From Saccharicrinis sp. (GTDB lineage: Bacteria; Bacteroidota; Bacteroidia; Bacteroidales; Marinilabiliaceae), in the NCBI GenBank assembly GCA_024635555.1, contig JAGXIO010000045.1:1-40259 (forward strand): a stretch of DNA of 40,259 bases. The letters are read 5' to 3'. The notes under the pieces are model-generated. The model did no database searches. It saw nothing but the letters and a program-made list of their open reading frames with translations, and was not told the DNA's origin. The translations under genes and the position numbers were made by a program. Positions 7,194-14,868 of this stretch are shown one piece after another (the stretch's first letter is position 1; each line of letters opens with the position of its first letter).

Positions 7194-8414
7194 CTACTGA
7201 AATATAACTCCACTCCGTTCGATGCCTAATTCCAAGCCTCTTAATTCGGCTTGTCCTCTAAGCAATCCAAGTGCAGAGTAACCAGGATTTGTCTTTTTAC
7301 GCAAATCGTCCAGTATGGTGTGTCCATGATCTGCACGCATTGGTATTTCAATATCGATACGATTGGCGGCGGAACGTTTTTGCTGCTCCTTTAAAACGGC
7401 AACAATTACATTGTACATGTCAACATTACCTTGCAGGTGACCGGCCTCGTGAAAGCTACCGTCACCATCGCGTTGGGTACTGCGTAGATGTAAAAAATTA
7501 ATTTTCTCGCCCAAACGGTTTATGATGCCAGGCAGATCGTTATCGGGGCGCACACCTAATGAACCGGTGCACACGCAAAGTCCATTATAAATGCTATCTA
7601 CTACATTAATAATAAACTGCAAATCGGTCTCGGTGCTTACTACGCGAGGTAAACCAAAAAGTGAAACCGGTGGATCATCAGGATGTATGGCCAGGCGCAC
7701 TCCCGACTCTATTGCAACGGGTACAATTTGTAGTAGAAAGTACTTTAGGTTTTCGCGATATTGATTTGGGCTGATGTTGTCATATCCGGCAAGACGCTCT
7801 TTAAATTCTTTTATTGTGTATCCCTCTTGTCCGCCGGGCAGTCCGGCAATGATGTTTTTTTCGAGGATATATCTTTTTTGGGCATCCATGGATTCAAATT
7901 TCCTTTTGGCTGCTTCAATTTGTTGGGGAGTATAATCCTTTTCTGCACCCTTGCGCTCTAGCATATAAAGGTCGAAAGCAATATATTCGCTCATGTCGAA
8001 CTGTAGCGCTTTGGCTCCATCGGCCAGTTCCATCTCTAGGTTGGTACGTGTCCAATCTACCACCGGCATCCAGTTATAGGTTAAAACAGGTATGCCCACT
8101 TTGCCTACGTTGCGGATGCTTTGCTTGTATTTTTCTATCCACATGTCGCGTGTAGGTAATCCTTGCTTAATATCTTCGTGCACAGGAATACTTTCTATTA
8201 CGCTCCAATTTAAGCCCCTTGATTTTGGCGGAAATACAGATTCGTCAATTTCGATATGCTTTTTGCGCTCGGCGATAGCCGCTTCTGTCCATACTTCGCC
8301 AATAGGCACCTCATGTAGGGCAGTTACGATTCCTGTAGCTCCTGCCTGACGTATATCGGCCAGTGTTACCGGGTCTGTTGGGCCATACCAGCGCCATGTT
8401 TGTTCCATTGCCAT
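7194..8414 (-). CDS. uxuA: Mannonate dehydratase UxuA
   Basis: 406-aa enzyme that removes water from D-mannonate to give 2-keto-3-deoxy-D-gluconate, in the cytoplasm. The start TWRWYGPTDPVTLADIRQAG, followed by GATGIVTALHEVP, is the UxuA hallmark; further on are AIHPDDPP, CVCTGSLG and HLRSTQRDGDGSFHEAGHL, which contain the His/Cys/Asp metal ligands of the family. A longer reading frame reaches 8612, but its first 66 codons run through an intergenic hairpin and have no homology to UxuA. The ATG at 8414 (with another at 8408) gives the normal length. It sits between the mannonate oxidoreductase and pfkB genes. Confidence 0.96.
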   Translation of the reverse strand: MAMEQTWRWYGPTDPVTLADIRQAGATGIVTALHEVPIGEVWTEAAIAERKKHIEIDESVFPPKSRGLNWSVIESIPVHEDIKQGLPTRDMWIEKYKQSIRNVGKVGIPVLTYNWMPVVDWTRTNLEMELADGAKALQFDMSEYIAFDLYMLERKGAEKDYTPQQIEAAKRKFESMDAQKRYILEKNIIAGLPGGQEGYTIKEFKERLAGYDNISPNQYRENLKYFLLQIVPVAIESGVRLAIHPDDPPVSLFGLPRVVSTETDLQFIINVVDSIYNGLCVCTGSLGVRPDNDLPGIINRLGEKINFLHLRSTQRDGDGSFHEAGHLQGNVDMYNVIVAVLKEQQKRSAANRIDIEIPMRADHGHTILDDLRKKTNPGYSALGLLRGQAELRGLELGIERSGVIFQ

Positions 8415-8808
8415 ATTGTGTGTTTTTTGTTTCTTAATTTTATTTTTTGAAAGGCTTACAACCACCCCGTCTGATATTTCGCACCTCAATATCATCCACC
8501 CCGCCTTAAAAAGGCGGGGAGTCGTTGCAAAAGCTACCTCCGTGAACAAGTCAAATTCACAACGCTGTATCCAAGATCCCTCTTGTTTTTTAAATGCGAG
8601 TGATTCATCCAATCAGCTAAAGGTTTGTTGATTACTGTTTACTGCTTACTGCTTACTGCTTACTGATTACTGCTTACCGATCACTGTTTACTGCTTTCCC
8701 GTCAAAAATTAAATTTTAATAAGGTGACGGGATGTTGAGTGAAACGAAATCCCGATGCTTCCAATTTATTTACTTCGGGGTCACTTCGCTCCAACTGATC
8801 ACTGAAAG
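8415..8808. repeat. Gene-free spacer with hairpins and a 7-bp tandem repeat
   Basis: The 394 bases between uxuA and the mannonate oxidoreductase gene hold no credible gene. A hairpin at 8499-8519 pairs CCCCGCCTT with AAGGCGGGG around AAA. At 8632-8694 nine units of a seven-base repeat, consensus TTACTGC, run in tandem with variation in the last base and a few internal changes. At 8728-8754 CGGGAT pairs with ATCCCG over a 15-base loop. The tandem array lies in the upstream leader of uxuA on the minus strand, so copy-number change there could alter its expression; that is a possibility only. Confidence 0.75.
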
Positions 8809-9651
8809 CTAAACTCCCGAGTACGCGCTAAACCCACCATCCACAGGTACTACGATCCCGGTGATAAAGTTGCTCCAGTCGGATAACAAATAAAGCATTG
8901 TTCCGCATAATTCTTCGGGTTCGCCATAGCGTTCCATGGGCGTGTTACGAATGATTTTTTCACCACGAGCCGTTGCTTCGCCTGTTTTTTCGTCAACCAA
9001 TAAAAAACGGTTTTGATTGGTTAATAAAAAACCGGGGGCAATGGCATTTACTCGAATACCTGTTTTGGCAAAGTGAACCGCCAGCCATTGTGTAAAGTTG
9101 TTAACCGCTGCTTTTGCTGCCGAATAAGCAGGAATCTTGGTCAATGGGGTAAAGGCATTCATCGATGAGATATTGATAATAGAGCCTTGTTTTTTGTCCA
9201 ACATATCTTTGCCAAATACCATTGAAGGAAGCAATGTACCTTGAAAGTTAAGTGCAAAAACCTTGTCAAAACCCTCCATTTGCAAACCAAAAAAGGTATC
9301 ATCCAAATTGTCCAATTCCTTCTCGGTTAAAAATTCGGCTTTGGTGGTTGCCGATGCAGCATTTCCTCCGGCACCGTTTACCAGGTAATCAACCGTTCCC
9401 AATTTATCATGGATTGCACTTCTGGCCTCTTCTAGCGAGTTTTTATCAAGCACATTGGCCGAAATACCTACCGAAGGAGTTCCGTATTCTGCAATAATTT
9501 CCTGTGCTACTTTTTGTGCAGCCTCAAGGTTTAAATCCAGAATGGCTGTTTTTACGCCTTGTGAAGCCAGTGCTTTAGCCATTGTTGAACACAATACGCC
9601 GCCACCGCCTGTGATTACGGCTACTTTATCTTTTAAATTTAAATTTGTCAT
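8809..9651 (-). CDS. uxuB: SDR-type D-mannonate oxidoreductase (fructuronate reductase)
   Basis: 280-aa short-chain dehydrogenase, probably interconverting D-fructuronate and D-mannonate with NAD(P)H. The nucleotide loop is TGGGGVLCS (residues 14-22), NGAGG replaces NNAG near 92, the catalytic Ser is 162 or 163 (NISSMNAF) and the YxxxK pair is Tyr176/Lys180 (AYSAAK). A 20-30 residue insertion after NGAGG (to about 128) and a lid rich in Asn/Arg (TNQNRFLL) match SDR mannonate oxidoreductases of Bacteroidota rather than the unrelated enterobacterial UxuB. Placement between uxuA and eda, with uxaC in the cluster and no other candidate for this step, supports the call. A different polyol or keto-acid substrate remains possible. 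Confidence 0.85.
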   Translation of the reverse strand: MTNLNLKDKVAVITGGGGVLCSTMAKALASQGVKTAILDLNLEAAQKVAQEIIAEYGTPSVGISANVLDKNSLEEARSAIHDKLGTVDYLVNGAGGNAASATTKAEFLTEKELDNLDDTFFGLQMEGFDKVFALNFQGTLLPSMVFGKDMLDKKQGSIINISSMNAFTPLTKIPAYSAAKAAVNNFTQWLAVHFAKTGIRVNAIAPGFLLTNQNRFLLVDEKTGEATARGEKIIRNTPMERYGEPEELCGTMLYLLSDWSNFITGIVVPVDGGFSAYSGV

Positions 9652-9658
9652 TTCTTTT

Positions 9659-9848
9659 AGATAATAGAATGTTAGATAATAGACTTTTAGACAATAGACT
9701 TATAGACAATAGACTTATAGATAATAGACTTATAGATAATAGACTTATAGATAATAGACTTATAGATAATAGCTTATAGATGATGAGATATGCTACCTAT
9801 CTCTTAATCTCTTATCTCATAATCTCCTATCTCATAATCTCTTATCTA
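9659..9848. repeat. 15-bp tandem repeats between eda and the oxidoreductase gene
   Basis: Eight units with a 15-base period, consensus AGATAATAGACTTAT, occupy 9659-9777; the first two and the last are diverged or one base short. From about 9799 to 9848 a second set with a 15-base period and consensus ATCTCTTATCTCATA continues to within a base of the eda stop codon. The whole spacer is low complexity and non-coding. Tandem identity makes it prone to slippage. It is too short-period and has no spacers, so it is not a CRISPR array. Confidence 0.85.
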
Positions 9849-9849
9849 G

Positions 9850-10518
9850 TCATCTTAATTCATTAATGTTGTTTATCAATTCCTTAACCATTTGGGTTAG
9901 GGCGTTCCAATCTTTGTTGGCCATAATATCTTTGGGGAATAAAGCAGAGCCCATACCTACACAAGTTACACCTGCATCAAACCATTGTTTTAGGTTGGCC
10001 TTAGACGTGTCCACACCACCCGTGGGCATAATGTCGGTCCAGGGCATGGGTGCTTTTACAGCTTTTACAAATGATGGTCCACCCACTTCGGATGCAGGGA
10101 ACATTTTTACTACTTCGGCACCTAGCTCCTGCGCTTTGTTTATTTCGCTGATGGTTCCGCAACCTGGCGACCACATAATTTTGCGACGGTTACAAATCCT
10201 GGCCATGTTTTCGTTCAACAAGGGCGAAACGATAAAATTACTTCCCAGTTGAATATACAATGCAGTTGTGGCTTCATCTACTATTGAACCTGCACCCAAA
10301 ATCATTCCAGGTAGGTTTTTGAGGGCATATTTGTTTAGCTCTCCAAAAACTTCGTGGGCAAAATCGCCACGGTTCACAAATTCGAACACACGGATACCTC
10401 CATCGTAACACGATTTTAGCACCGCTTTGCTTACTTCAATATCGGCATTAAAAAAAACTGGAACTACGCCTGTTTCCTTCATTGCCTGAAAAACCTCTAT
10501 TCTTGAATATTTAGCCAT
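9850..10518 (-). CDS. eda: KDPG aldolase (bifunctional 4-hydroxy-2-oxoglutarate aldolase type)
   Basis: 222-aa class I aldolase that splits 2-keto-3-deoxy-6-phosphogluconate into pyruvate and glyceraldehyde-3-phosphate. The fold markers are GVVPVFF at 17-23, the catalytic glutamate Glu46 in RVFEFVNRG, LGAGSIVDE near 74, the SPGCGT phosphate-side loop near 117, the Schiff-base Lys138 in VVKMFPAS, and MPTGGVD near 165. FEFVNRG is the form seen in Bacteroidota proteins, in place of EVTLRT in enterobacteria. It is the last common step for both branches of the cluster. It lies downstream of kdgK on the same strand. Confidence 0.95.
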   Translation of the reverse strand: MAKYSRIEVFQAMKETGVVPVFFNADIEVSKAVLKSCYDGGIRVFEFVNRGDFAHEVFGELNKYALKNLPGMILGAGSIVDEATTALYIQLGSNFIVSPLLNENMARICNRRKIMWSPGCGTISEINKAQELGAEVVKMFPASEVGGPSFVKAVKAPMPWTDIMPTGGVDTSKANLKQWFDAGVTCVGMGSALFPKDIMANKDWNALTQMVKELINNINELR

Positions 10519-10866
10519 TATGTTATGTAATTTTTGATGGTGAAAAAATACTGTAACTTAAAGGGTATGTGCTTCGTTCCGGTGCTGGGTAACTTAAAGG
10601 GTTTATCAAGTTTGTGGTGCACCGGATTGGTACTCCCTTATTTTCCCCGGGTTGAAACCCGGGGTTAAACATGTTTAACCCCTATGGGGTATAGGTGCAA
10701 TACTGAGTTCCACAGCGTTTAGCTTTTTTGAAAATTATTACAGACAGACTGCTCGTCGCTTAAAGACGTGCAGGAGTCCTTAACCCTATTGCGAAACTCT
10801 GCCAGACGTATCCACCGATTACCGAAAACTGAATACTGAATACCGATTTACCGAGTGTCCTTAACT
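10519..10866. repeat. Gene-free spacer with palindromes and direct repeats
   Basis: The 348 bases between kdgK and eda contain no gene. GTAACTTAAAGGGT occurs at 10553-10566 and again at 10589-10602. CCCCGGGTTGAAACCCGGGG (10645-10664) is a 9-bp-arm palindrome that overlaps a second perfect 22-base palindrome at 10661-10682 with half-site GGGGTTAAACA; the two could form alternative hairpins. From about 10776 to 10819 the sequence resembles the 3' end of kdgK (10857-10900), as if that end had been duplicated and decayed. No promoter box is obvious. Confidence 0.7.
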
Positions 10867-11904
10867 CTACCTCGAAACCCTGCCGGAAGCGTCGCCACCC
10901 ATTAACTTTTCTACTTCCTCAACAGTAACAAGGTTGTAGTCGCCATGGATGGTGTGCTTTAAGCAAGAGGCGGCAGTGGCAAAATTCAGTGCTTTTTGGT
11001 CGTCGCCTTCGTAAGTTAATAAACCATATATTAATCCACCCATAAAGGAGTCGCCACCGCCTACACGGTCCACAATGTGGGTTATTTGGTAGGTTGGCGC
11101 CTGATACAATGTATTGCCATCGTAAAGCACACCCGACCATGAATTATGGTTGGCATTGACGGAGCCGCGCAATGTGGTAATCACTTTTTTAACCCTTGGG
11201 AATTTGGCCATAATTTGTTGCGAAACACTTCTATATGCTTCTGCATCAACATGTCCATCGGTTACATCTACACCTTCGGGATGAATGTCTAACATCATGG
11301 CGGCATCTTCCTCGTTACCTAAAACAATATCGCAACCTGCCACCAATTCGGGCATCACTTGGCCACCTGTTTTACCGTATTTCCAAAGATTTTTGCGGAA
11401 ATTTAAATCGGTTGAAACAGTAACATCCAGTTTGTTGGCTACCTTTATAGCTTCTAAACAAGCATCGGCTGCACCTTGCGAAACGGCAGGGGTAATGCCT
11501 GTCCAATGGAAAAAATCTGCATCTTTCAAAACCTCTTCCCAGTTTACCATTCCTGGTTTTATCTCGGAAAAGGCAGAGTGGGCTCTATCGTAAACCACTT
11601 TGCTGGCGCGGGCTACGGCTCCTGTCTCTAGGTAATAAGTACCTAACCTGTCACCTCCGTAAACAATATTATCGGTATTTACAGCGTGCTTTTTTAATTC
11701 CATCTCACAGGCTCCAGCAATGTCGTTTTTGGGTAAGCGTGTTACAAACGATACATCTATGCCATAGTTGGCCAATGAAACAGCTACGTTTGCCTCGCCT
11801 CCTCCGTAGGAAGCCTTAAATTCTGTTGCTTGCGAAAAACGCTGATATTGAGGTGTTGCAAAACGGAGCATGATCTCTCCAAAGGTGACTACTTTTTTTG
11901 CCAT
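10867..11904 (-). CDS. kdgK: 2-keto-3-deoxygluconate kinase KdgK
   Basis: 345-aa PfkB-family kinase that phosphorylates 2-keto-3-deoxygluconate at O6 to make KDPG. Residues 5-15 (VVTFGEIMLRF) and the substrate loop GGGEANVAVSLA (34-45) are KdgK-like; STDLNFRKNLW near 165 and GNEEDA near 196 line the active site. The catalytic motif DRVGGGDSF spans 279-287 with Asp285 as base. The protein ends in ASGRVSR, an ending common to Bacteroidota KdgK proteins. It receives product from both UxuA and KduD and feeds Eda. Start ATG at 11904 is 39 bp downstream of uxaC. Confidence 0.94.
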   Translation of the reverse strand: MAKKVVTFGEIMLRFATPQYQRFSQATEFKASYGGGEANVAVSLANYGIDVSFVTRLPKNDIAGACEMELKKHAVNTDNIVYGGDRLGTYYLETGAVARASKVVYDRAHSAFSEIKPGMVNWEEVLKDADFFHWTGITPAVSQGAADACLEAIKVANKLDVTVSTDLNFRKNLWKYGKTGGQVMPELVAGCDIVLGNEEDAAMMLDIHPEGVDVTDGHVDAEAYRSVSQQIMAKFPRVKKVITTLRGSVNANHNSWSGVLYDGNTLYQAPTYQITHIVDRVGGGDSFMGGLIYGLLTYEGDDQKALNFATAASCLKHTIHGDYNLVTVEEVEKLMGGDASGRVSR

Positions 11905-11943
11905 GATTAGTGTTGTTATATTATATTTATGAAAAAAGTAATG

Positions 11944-13350
11944 TTATAAATTAAAATAAGTTTTTGCGTTTTTATAAGATATTCCTTCAATGAGGTTTTT
12001 TAATATATCCTTGTCATTAGGAATTAATCCTCGTTCCACTTCTTTGCCCACATAGTTGCATACGATGCGTCGGAAATACTCGTGTCGAGGATAGGATAAA
12101 AAGCTGCGCGAATCGGTTACCATGCCCACAAAGCGACTTAAAAGGCTAAGTGAAGAGTAATCTTCGAGGTGTCGCTCCATACCCGATTTTTGATCGAGAA
12201 ACCACCATGCTGCGCCATAAGTTACCTTGGAAGCCGAGGTGCCATCCACAAAGTTTCCGCACATGGTTAGCAGCATCTGATTATCAGCTGGATTTAAGTT
12301 ATATAAAATGGTTTGTGCTAGTTGGTTGGTACTATCCAGTAGATTTAAAAACTGCGACATTTTTTTAGCAGGTTGCGGATCATTGATGGAGTCGAAACCG
12401 GTATCTGCACCCAATACATTGAACATGCGGGTATTGTTGTTTCGCAATGCCCCTACATGAAACTGTTGGGTCCATCCACGCTTGTGATTCATCTGCGCCA
12501 ATGTGGCCATTACTGCCGTGTTATATTTTTCTTTTTCTTCGGTTGTGATGGTTTTACCTTCCATCAGCTTAGTAAATATGCCCGAAACTTCGGCATCGGT
12601 ATAAGGCGCATAGAAAAATCGGTCGGGGCCACTATCCGAAATACGTGCACCCATACTATGGAAAAATGCATGCCTGCTGTCCAACGCACTGATTAATTGC
12701 GCATAGGTACTAATAGAGATGTTGGCTACTTTGCCTAATTTTTCAATATAACTTATGAAAGAAGCGGCATTTTCCGTTTTTAAAACGGCATCGGCCCTAA
12801 ATGATGGGAGTACTTTAACTTCAAATCCATCATCAATTAATTTCTGATGGTATTCCAACGAATCGGCGGGATCGTCGGTGGTTCCGATCATCTCCACATT
12901 CATCCGTTTGATAAAGTTTTTGGTGCTGAACTCCGGCGACTTGAGCATTTCTGCCGTATCGTTATATATTTTTTCGGCTGTTGCGGGCGATAACAACTCG
13001 TTAATATTAAAACAACGAGCCAATTCAAGGTGGGTCCAATGATAAAGTGGGTTAGCCACAGTATTGGGAACTGTTTGTGCCCATTTCATAAATTTTTCCT
13101 TATCTGTGGAGTCGCCCGTGATAAATTTTTCGTTGATGCCATTAATTCGCATCGCGCGCCATTTATAATGATCGCCGCCCAGCCACATATCGCCAAGGTT
13201 GTCGTACTTGTAATCCTCGGCAATGGCTTTGGGATCTAAATGGCAATGGAAATCAATAATAGCTTGATGAGCTGAATAATTGTGGTACAGCTCACTTGCT
13301 GTATCGTTTTCTAATGCAAAATCGTTGTGAATAAAATGTTTTTTTACCAT
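11944..13350 (-). CDS. uxaC: Uronate isomerase UxaC
   Basis: 468-aa amidohydrolase-fold enzyme converting D-glucuronate to D-fructuronate (and D-galacturonate to D-tagaturonate). The N-terminal metal-site motif IIDFHCHLDP, the later GTTDDPADSL and SFRADAVL segments, and QFHVGALRNNNTRMF near residue 310 identify it, and GADTGFDSI follows. I start it at 13350, where MVKKHFIHNDFALENDTA matches the family; the ORF could extend 13 codons upstream to 13389, but that tract is Asn/His-rich and unlike UxaC. It is the first gene of the ten-gene minus-strand series. Because altronate enzymes are absent nearby, glucuronate is the likelier in vivo substrate. Confidence 0.96.
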   Translation of the reverse strand: MVKKHFIHNDFALENDTASELYHNYSAHQAIIDFHCHLDPKAIAEDYKYDNLGDMWLGGDHYKWRAMRINGINEKFITGDSTDKEKFMKWAQTVPNTVANPLYHWTHLELARCFNINELLSPATAEKIYNDTAEMLKSPEFSTKNFIKRMNVEMIGTTDDPADSLEYHQKLIDDGFEVKVLPSFRADAVLKTENAASFISYIEKLGKVANISISTYAQLISALDSRHAFFHSMGARISDSGPDRFFYAPYTDAEVSGIFTKLMEGKTITTEEKEKYNTAVMATLAQMNHKRGWTQQFHVGALRNNNTRMFNVLGADTGFDSINDPQPAKKMSQFLNLLDSTNQLAQTILYNLNPADNQMLLTMCGNFVDGTSASKVTYGAAWWFLDQKSGMERHLEDYSSLSLLSRFVGMVTDSRSFLSYPRHEYFRRIVCNYVGKEVERGLIPNDKDILKNLIEGISYKNAKTYFNL

Positions 13351-13709
13351 CATTTTTGTGTTATTGTGGTCATTTCCGTTAACGAACACGAAAGTACTTA
13401 CTTTTTTTTGATTTCCAAATTTTTCAACTTGAAATTGTATTATTGGGTGAGAAATAATACAAAAACTATTTATTCTAACCTAATTGCTTAATAATAAATA
13501 TTTAAAAGATTGAATAATCACAAATAAAGCAATGTATTAACATCTTCTTAGTCTATATTTTTAAACAGTAAAAGGTAAGTGTGAGAATATATTGCTTCTG
13601 TGAAGTAATATAAATAGTTACGTATTAAAAGACGGTTAAAAATAAAATAAAGTGATTAAAATGTTGTATTTTGTGCAAACGTTTGTATTTTTGTATTCAG
13701 ATTGAAAAA
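13351..13709. other. Divergent intergenic region between uxaC and lacI
   Basis: These 359 AT-rich bases contain no ORF of interest and form the control region for the two divergent halves of the uronate cluster. Towards lacI there is a clear promoter with operator at 13664-13693. Towards uxaC I find no full TAnnTTTG box, so the uxaC promoter is not located. A short stretch near 13400-13430 is rich in T on the plus strand but has no hairpin. Confidence 0.6.
13664..13693 (+). promoter_or_regulatory. lacI promoter overlapped by a CAAACGTTTG operator
   Basis: A perfect -7 box TATTTTTG at 13686-13693 is preceded after 19 bases by TTG at 13664-13666. TTTGTGCAAACGTTTGTATT at 13670-13689 fills the space between the two boxes and runs into the -7 box; its centre CAAACGTTTG (13676-13685) is a perfect 10-base LacI-type palindrome. 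The only close relative I see in the window is in the dctP promoter at 4481-4500 (19 of 20 bases the same). The expected transcription start is about 10 bases before the ATG, giving a very short leader. Autoregulation by the adjacent LacI protein is the simplest reading. Confidence 0.72.
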
Positions 13710-14717
13710 ATGAAGAGGATTACGATAAACGATATAGCTAAAAATTTAGGTGTTACGGCATCAACAGTTTCGCGTGCCTTGGCCGGGAATACTAGGGTAA
13801 GCCTTAGAACCCGTGAGTTGGTGTTGGCTAAGTCCAAAGAATTGGGATATCAACAAAATGTACTTGCGTCGTCGTTGCGCAAAGGTACCAGTGGCACCAT
13901 CGGTATGATTGTTCCTCGTATCAACCGTCATTTTTTTAGTAATGTGATTAGTGGGGTGGAGGAAATATTGAATCCGACAGGTTATACTTTGTTGATAACT
14001 CAAAGTGGAGAGAACCTAGCAAAAGAACAAAAGGCAGTTGATATGCTTTTGGCCAATCATGTAGGTGGCATTATTATTTCACTTTCGGTTCAGACTCAAA
14101 GCTATGAGCATATTCAGAGAGCGATAGATCGTGGCGTTCCGCTGGTACAATTCGATCGTATTAATCCTGATATTAAAAGCTCAAAGGTGATAAACGATAA
14201 TTTTACCGGAGCATATTTGGCCACCAAACATTTAATAAAAAGCGGATATAAGGAAATTGGTCATTTTACCGGAACTTTGAGCCTTAATGCTTATGGTGAA
14301 CGCTACAGAGGTTATGCCAAAGCGATGAGCGAATCGGGTTTGAAAATAAACGAGTCTTTTGTATATAAGGATACCATTACCCGCGAAGCAGGTTACAATG
14401 CAATTGTGAATGCACTAAAAGAAGAAAACAAACCCGATGCGGTTTTTTGTGCAGGAGATTACGCAGCTCTTGGGGTTTTGGATGGATTAAAAGAAATGGG
14501 GATAAAGGTGCCGGATGAATTTGGTGTGGTAGGATTTGCCAATGAGCCTTTTTCAGAACTCATACATCCCACCCTTACCACCGTAGAGCAAAATGCTTTT
14601 GAAATGGGTGTGCGCGTGGCTACAGCCATGATAAAAAACATGGAAGGAAAGTATGATCAGGAGATAGAGACGATTTCTACCCGTCTGATAGTCCGGGATT
14701 CGTCGTGGAGAGGCTAA
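13710..14717 (+). CDS. LacI-family transcriptional regulator of the uronate cluster
   Basis: 335-aa repressor with a LacI helix-turn-helix at residues 3-25 (ITINDIAKNLGVTASTVSRA), a hinge helix ending LASSLRKG near 55, and a GalR/LacI sensor domain (GMIVPRINRHFFSNV, VPLVQFDRI, DAVFCAGDYAALGVL, GVVGFANEP). A frame open from TTG at 13671 would place 13 codons inside the operator and promoter, so the ATG at 13710, starting MKRITIND, is the true start. It is followed by kduI, kduD and the DUF4861 gene on the same strand. The operator in its own promoter is repeated before dctP. A uronate-derived effector such as KDG is likely, as in other uronate LacI regulators; not proven. Confidence 0.93.
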   Translation: MKRITINDIAKNLGVTASTVSRALAGNTRVSLRTRELVLAKSKELGYQQNVLASSLRKGTSGTIGMIVPRINRHFFSNVISGVEEILNPTGYTLLITQSGENLAKEQKAVDMLLANHVGGIIISLSVQTQSYEHIQRAIDRGVPLVQFDRINPDIKSSKVINDNFTGAYLATKHLIKSGYKEIGHFTGTLSLNAYGERYRGYAKAMSESGLKINESFVYKDTITREAGYNAIVNALKEENKPDAVFCAGDYAALGVLDGLKEMGIKVPDEFGVVGFANEPFSELIHPTLTTVEQNAFEMGVRVATAMIKNMEGKYDQEIETISTRLIVRDSSWRG

Positions 14718-14785
14718 TGAAAAAGGGAAATACAATAGAAATATTAGGAAAGTGGTTGTGAGTTTTTTGGCTGCATTGCAAAGCT

Positions 14786-14831
14786 ACCCCAGCGGGGTAA
14801 AATATAAATAGCCCCGGGTTTTAACCCGGGG
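14786..14831. repeat. Two palindromes between lacI and kduI
   Basis: ACCCC and GGGGT pair around AGC at 14786-14798, and CCCCGGGTTTTAACCCGGGG at 14812-14831 is a 9-bp-arm palindrome. The second has the same arms as the palindrome at 10645-10664 and differs only in the two loop bases. It lies 37 bases before the kduI ATG and could act as an attenuator or processing site between the regulator and the enzyme genes. No T run follows. Confidence 0.7.
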
Positions 14832-14868
14832 AATTAAATCACAATATTAACATATAAAAAGCAAAACT

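Noticed and set aside
8415-8612. Upstream extension of uxuA by 66 codons
   Set aside because: The extra residues run through an intergenic hairpin (8499-8519), do not look like UxuA, and the ATG at 8414 gives the normal N-terminus.
9659-9848. Possible CRISPR array
   Set aside because: Units are contiguous with a 15-base period and no unique spacers; no cas genes nearby. The same reasoning rejects 37171-37396.
13671-13709. TTG start giving a longer second LacI
   Set aside because: It would translate the operator and the -7 box; the ATG at 13710 gives the standard HTH start.
13351-13709. Second copy of the CAAACGTTTG operator towards uxaC
   Set aside because: No match was found on reading the region in both directions; the only site faces lacI.
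14718-14868. Riboswitch or attenuator before kduI
   Set aside because: Only simple palindromes are present; no conserved aptamer-like architecture was recognised.
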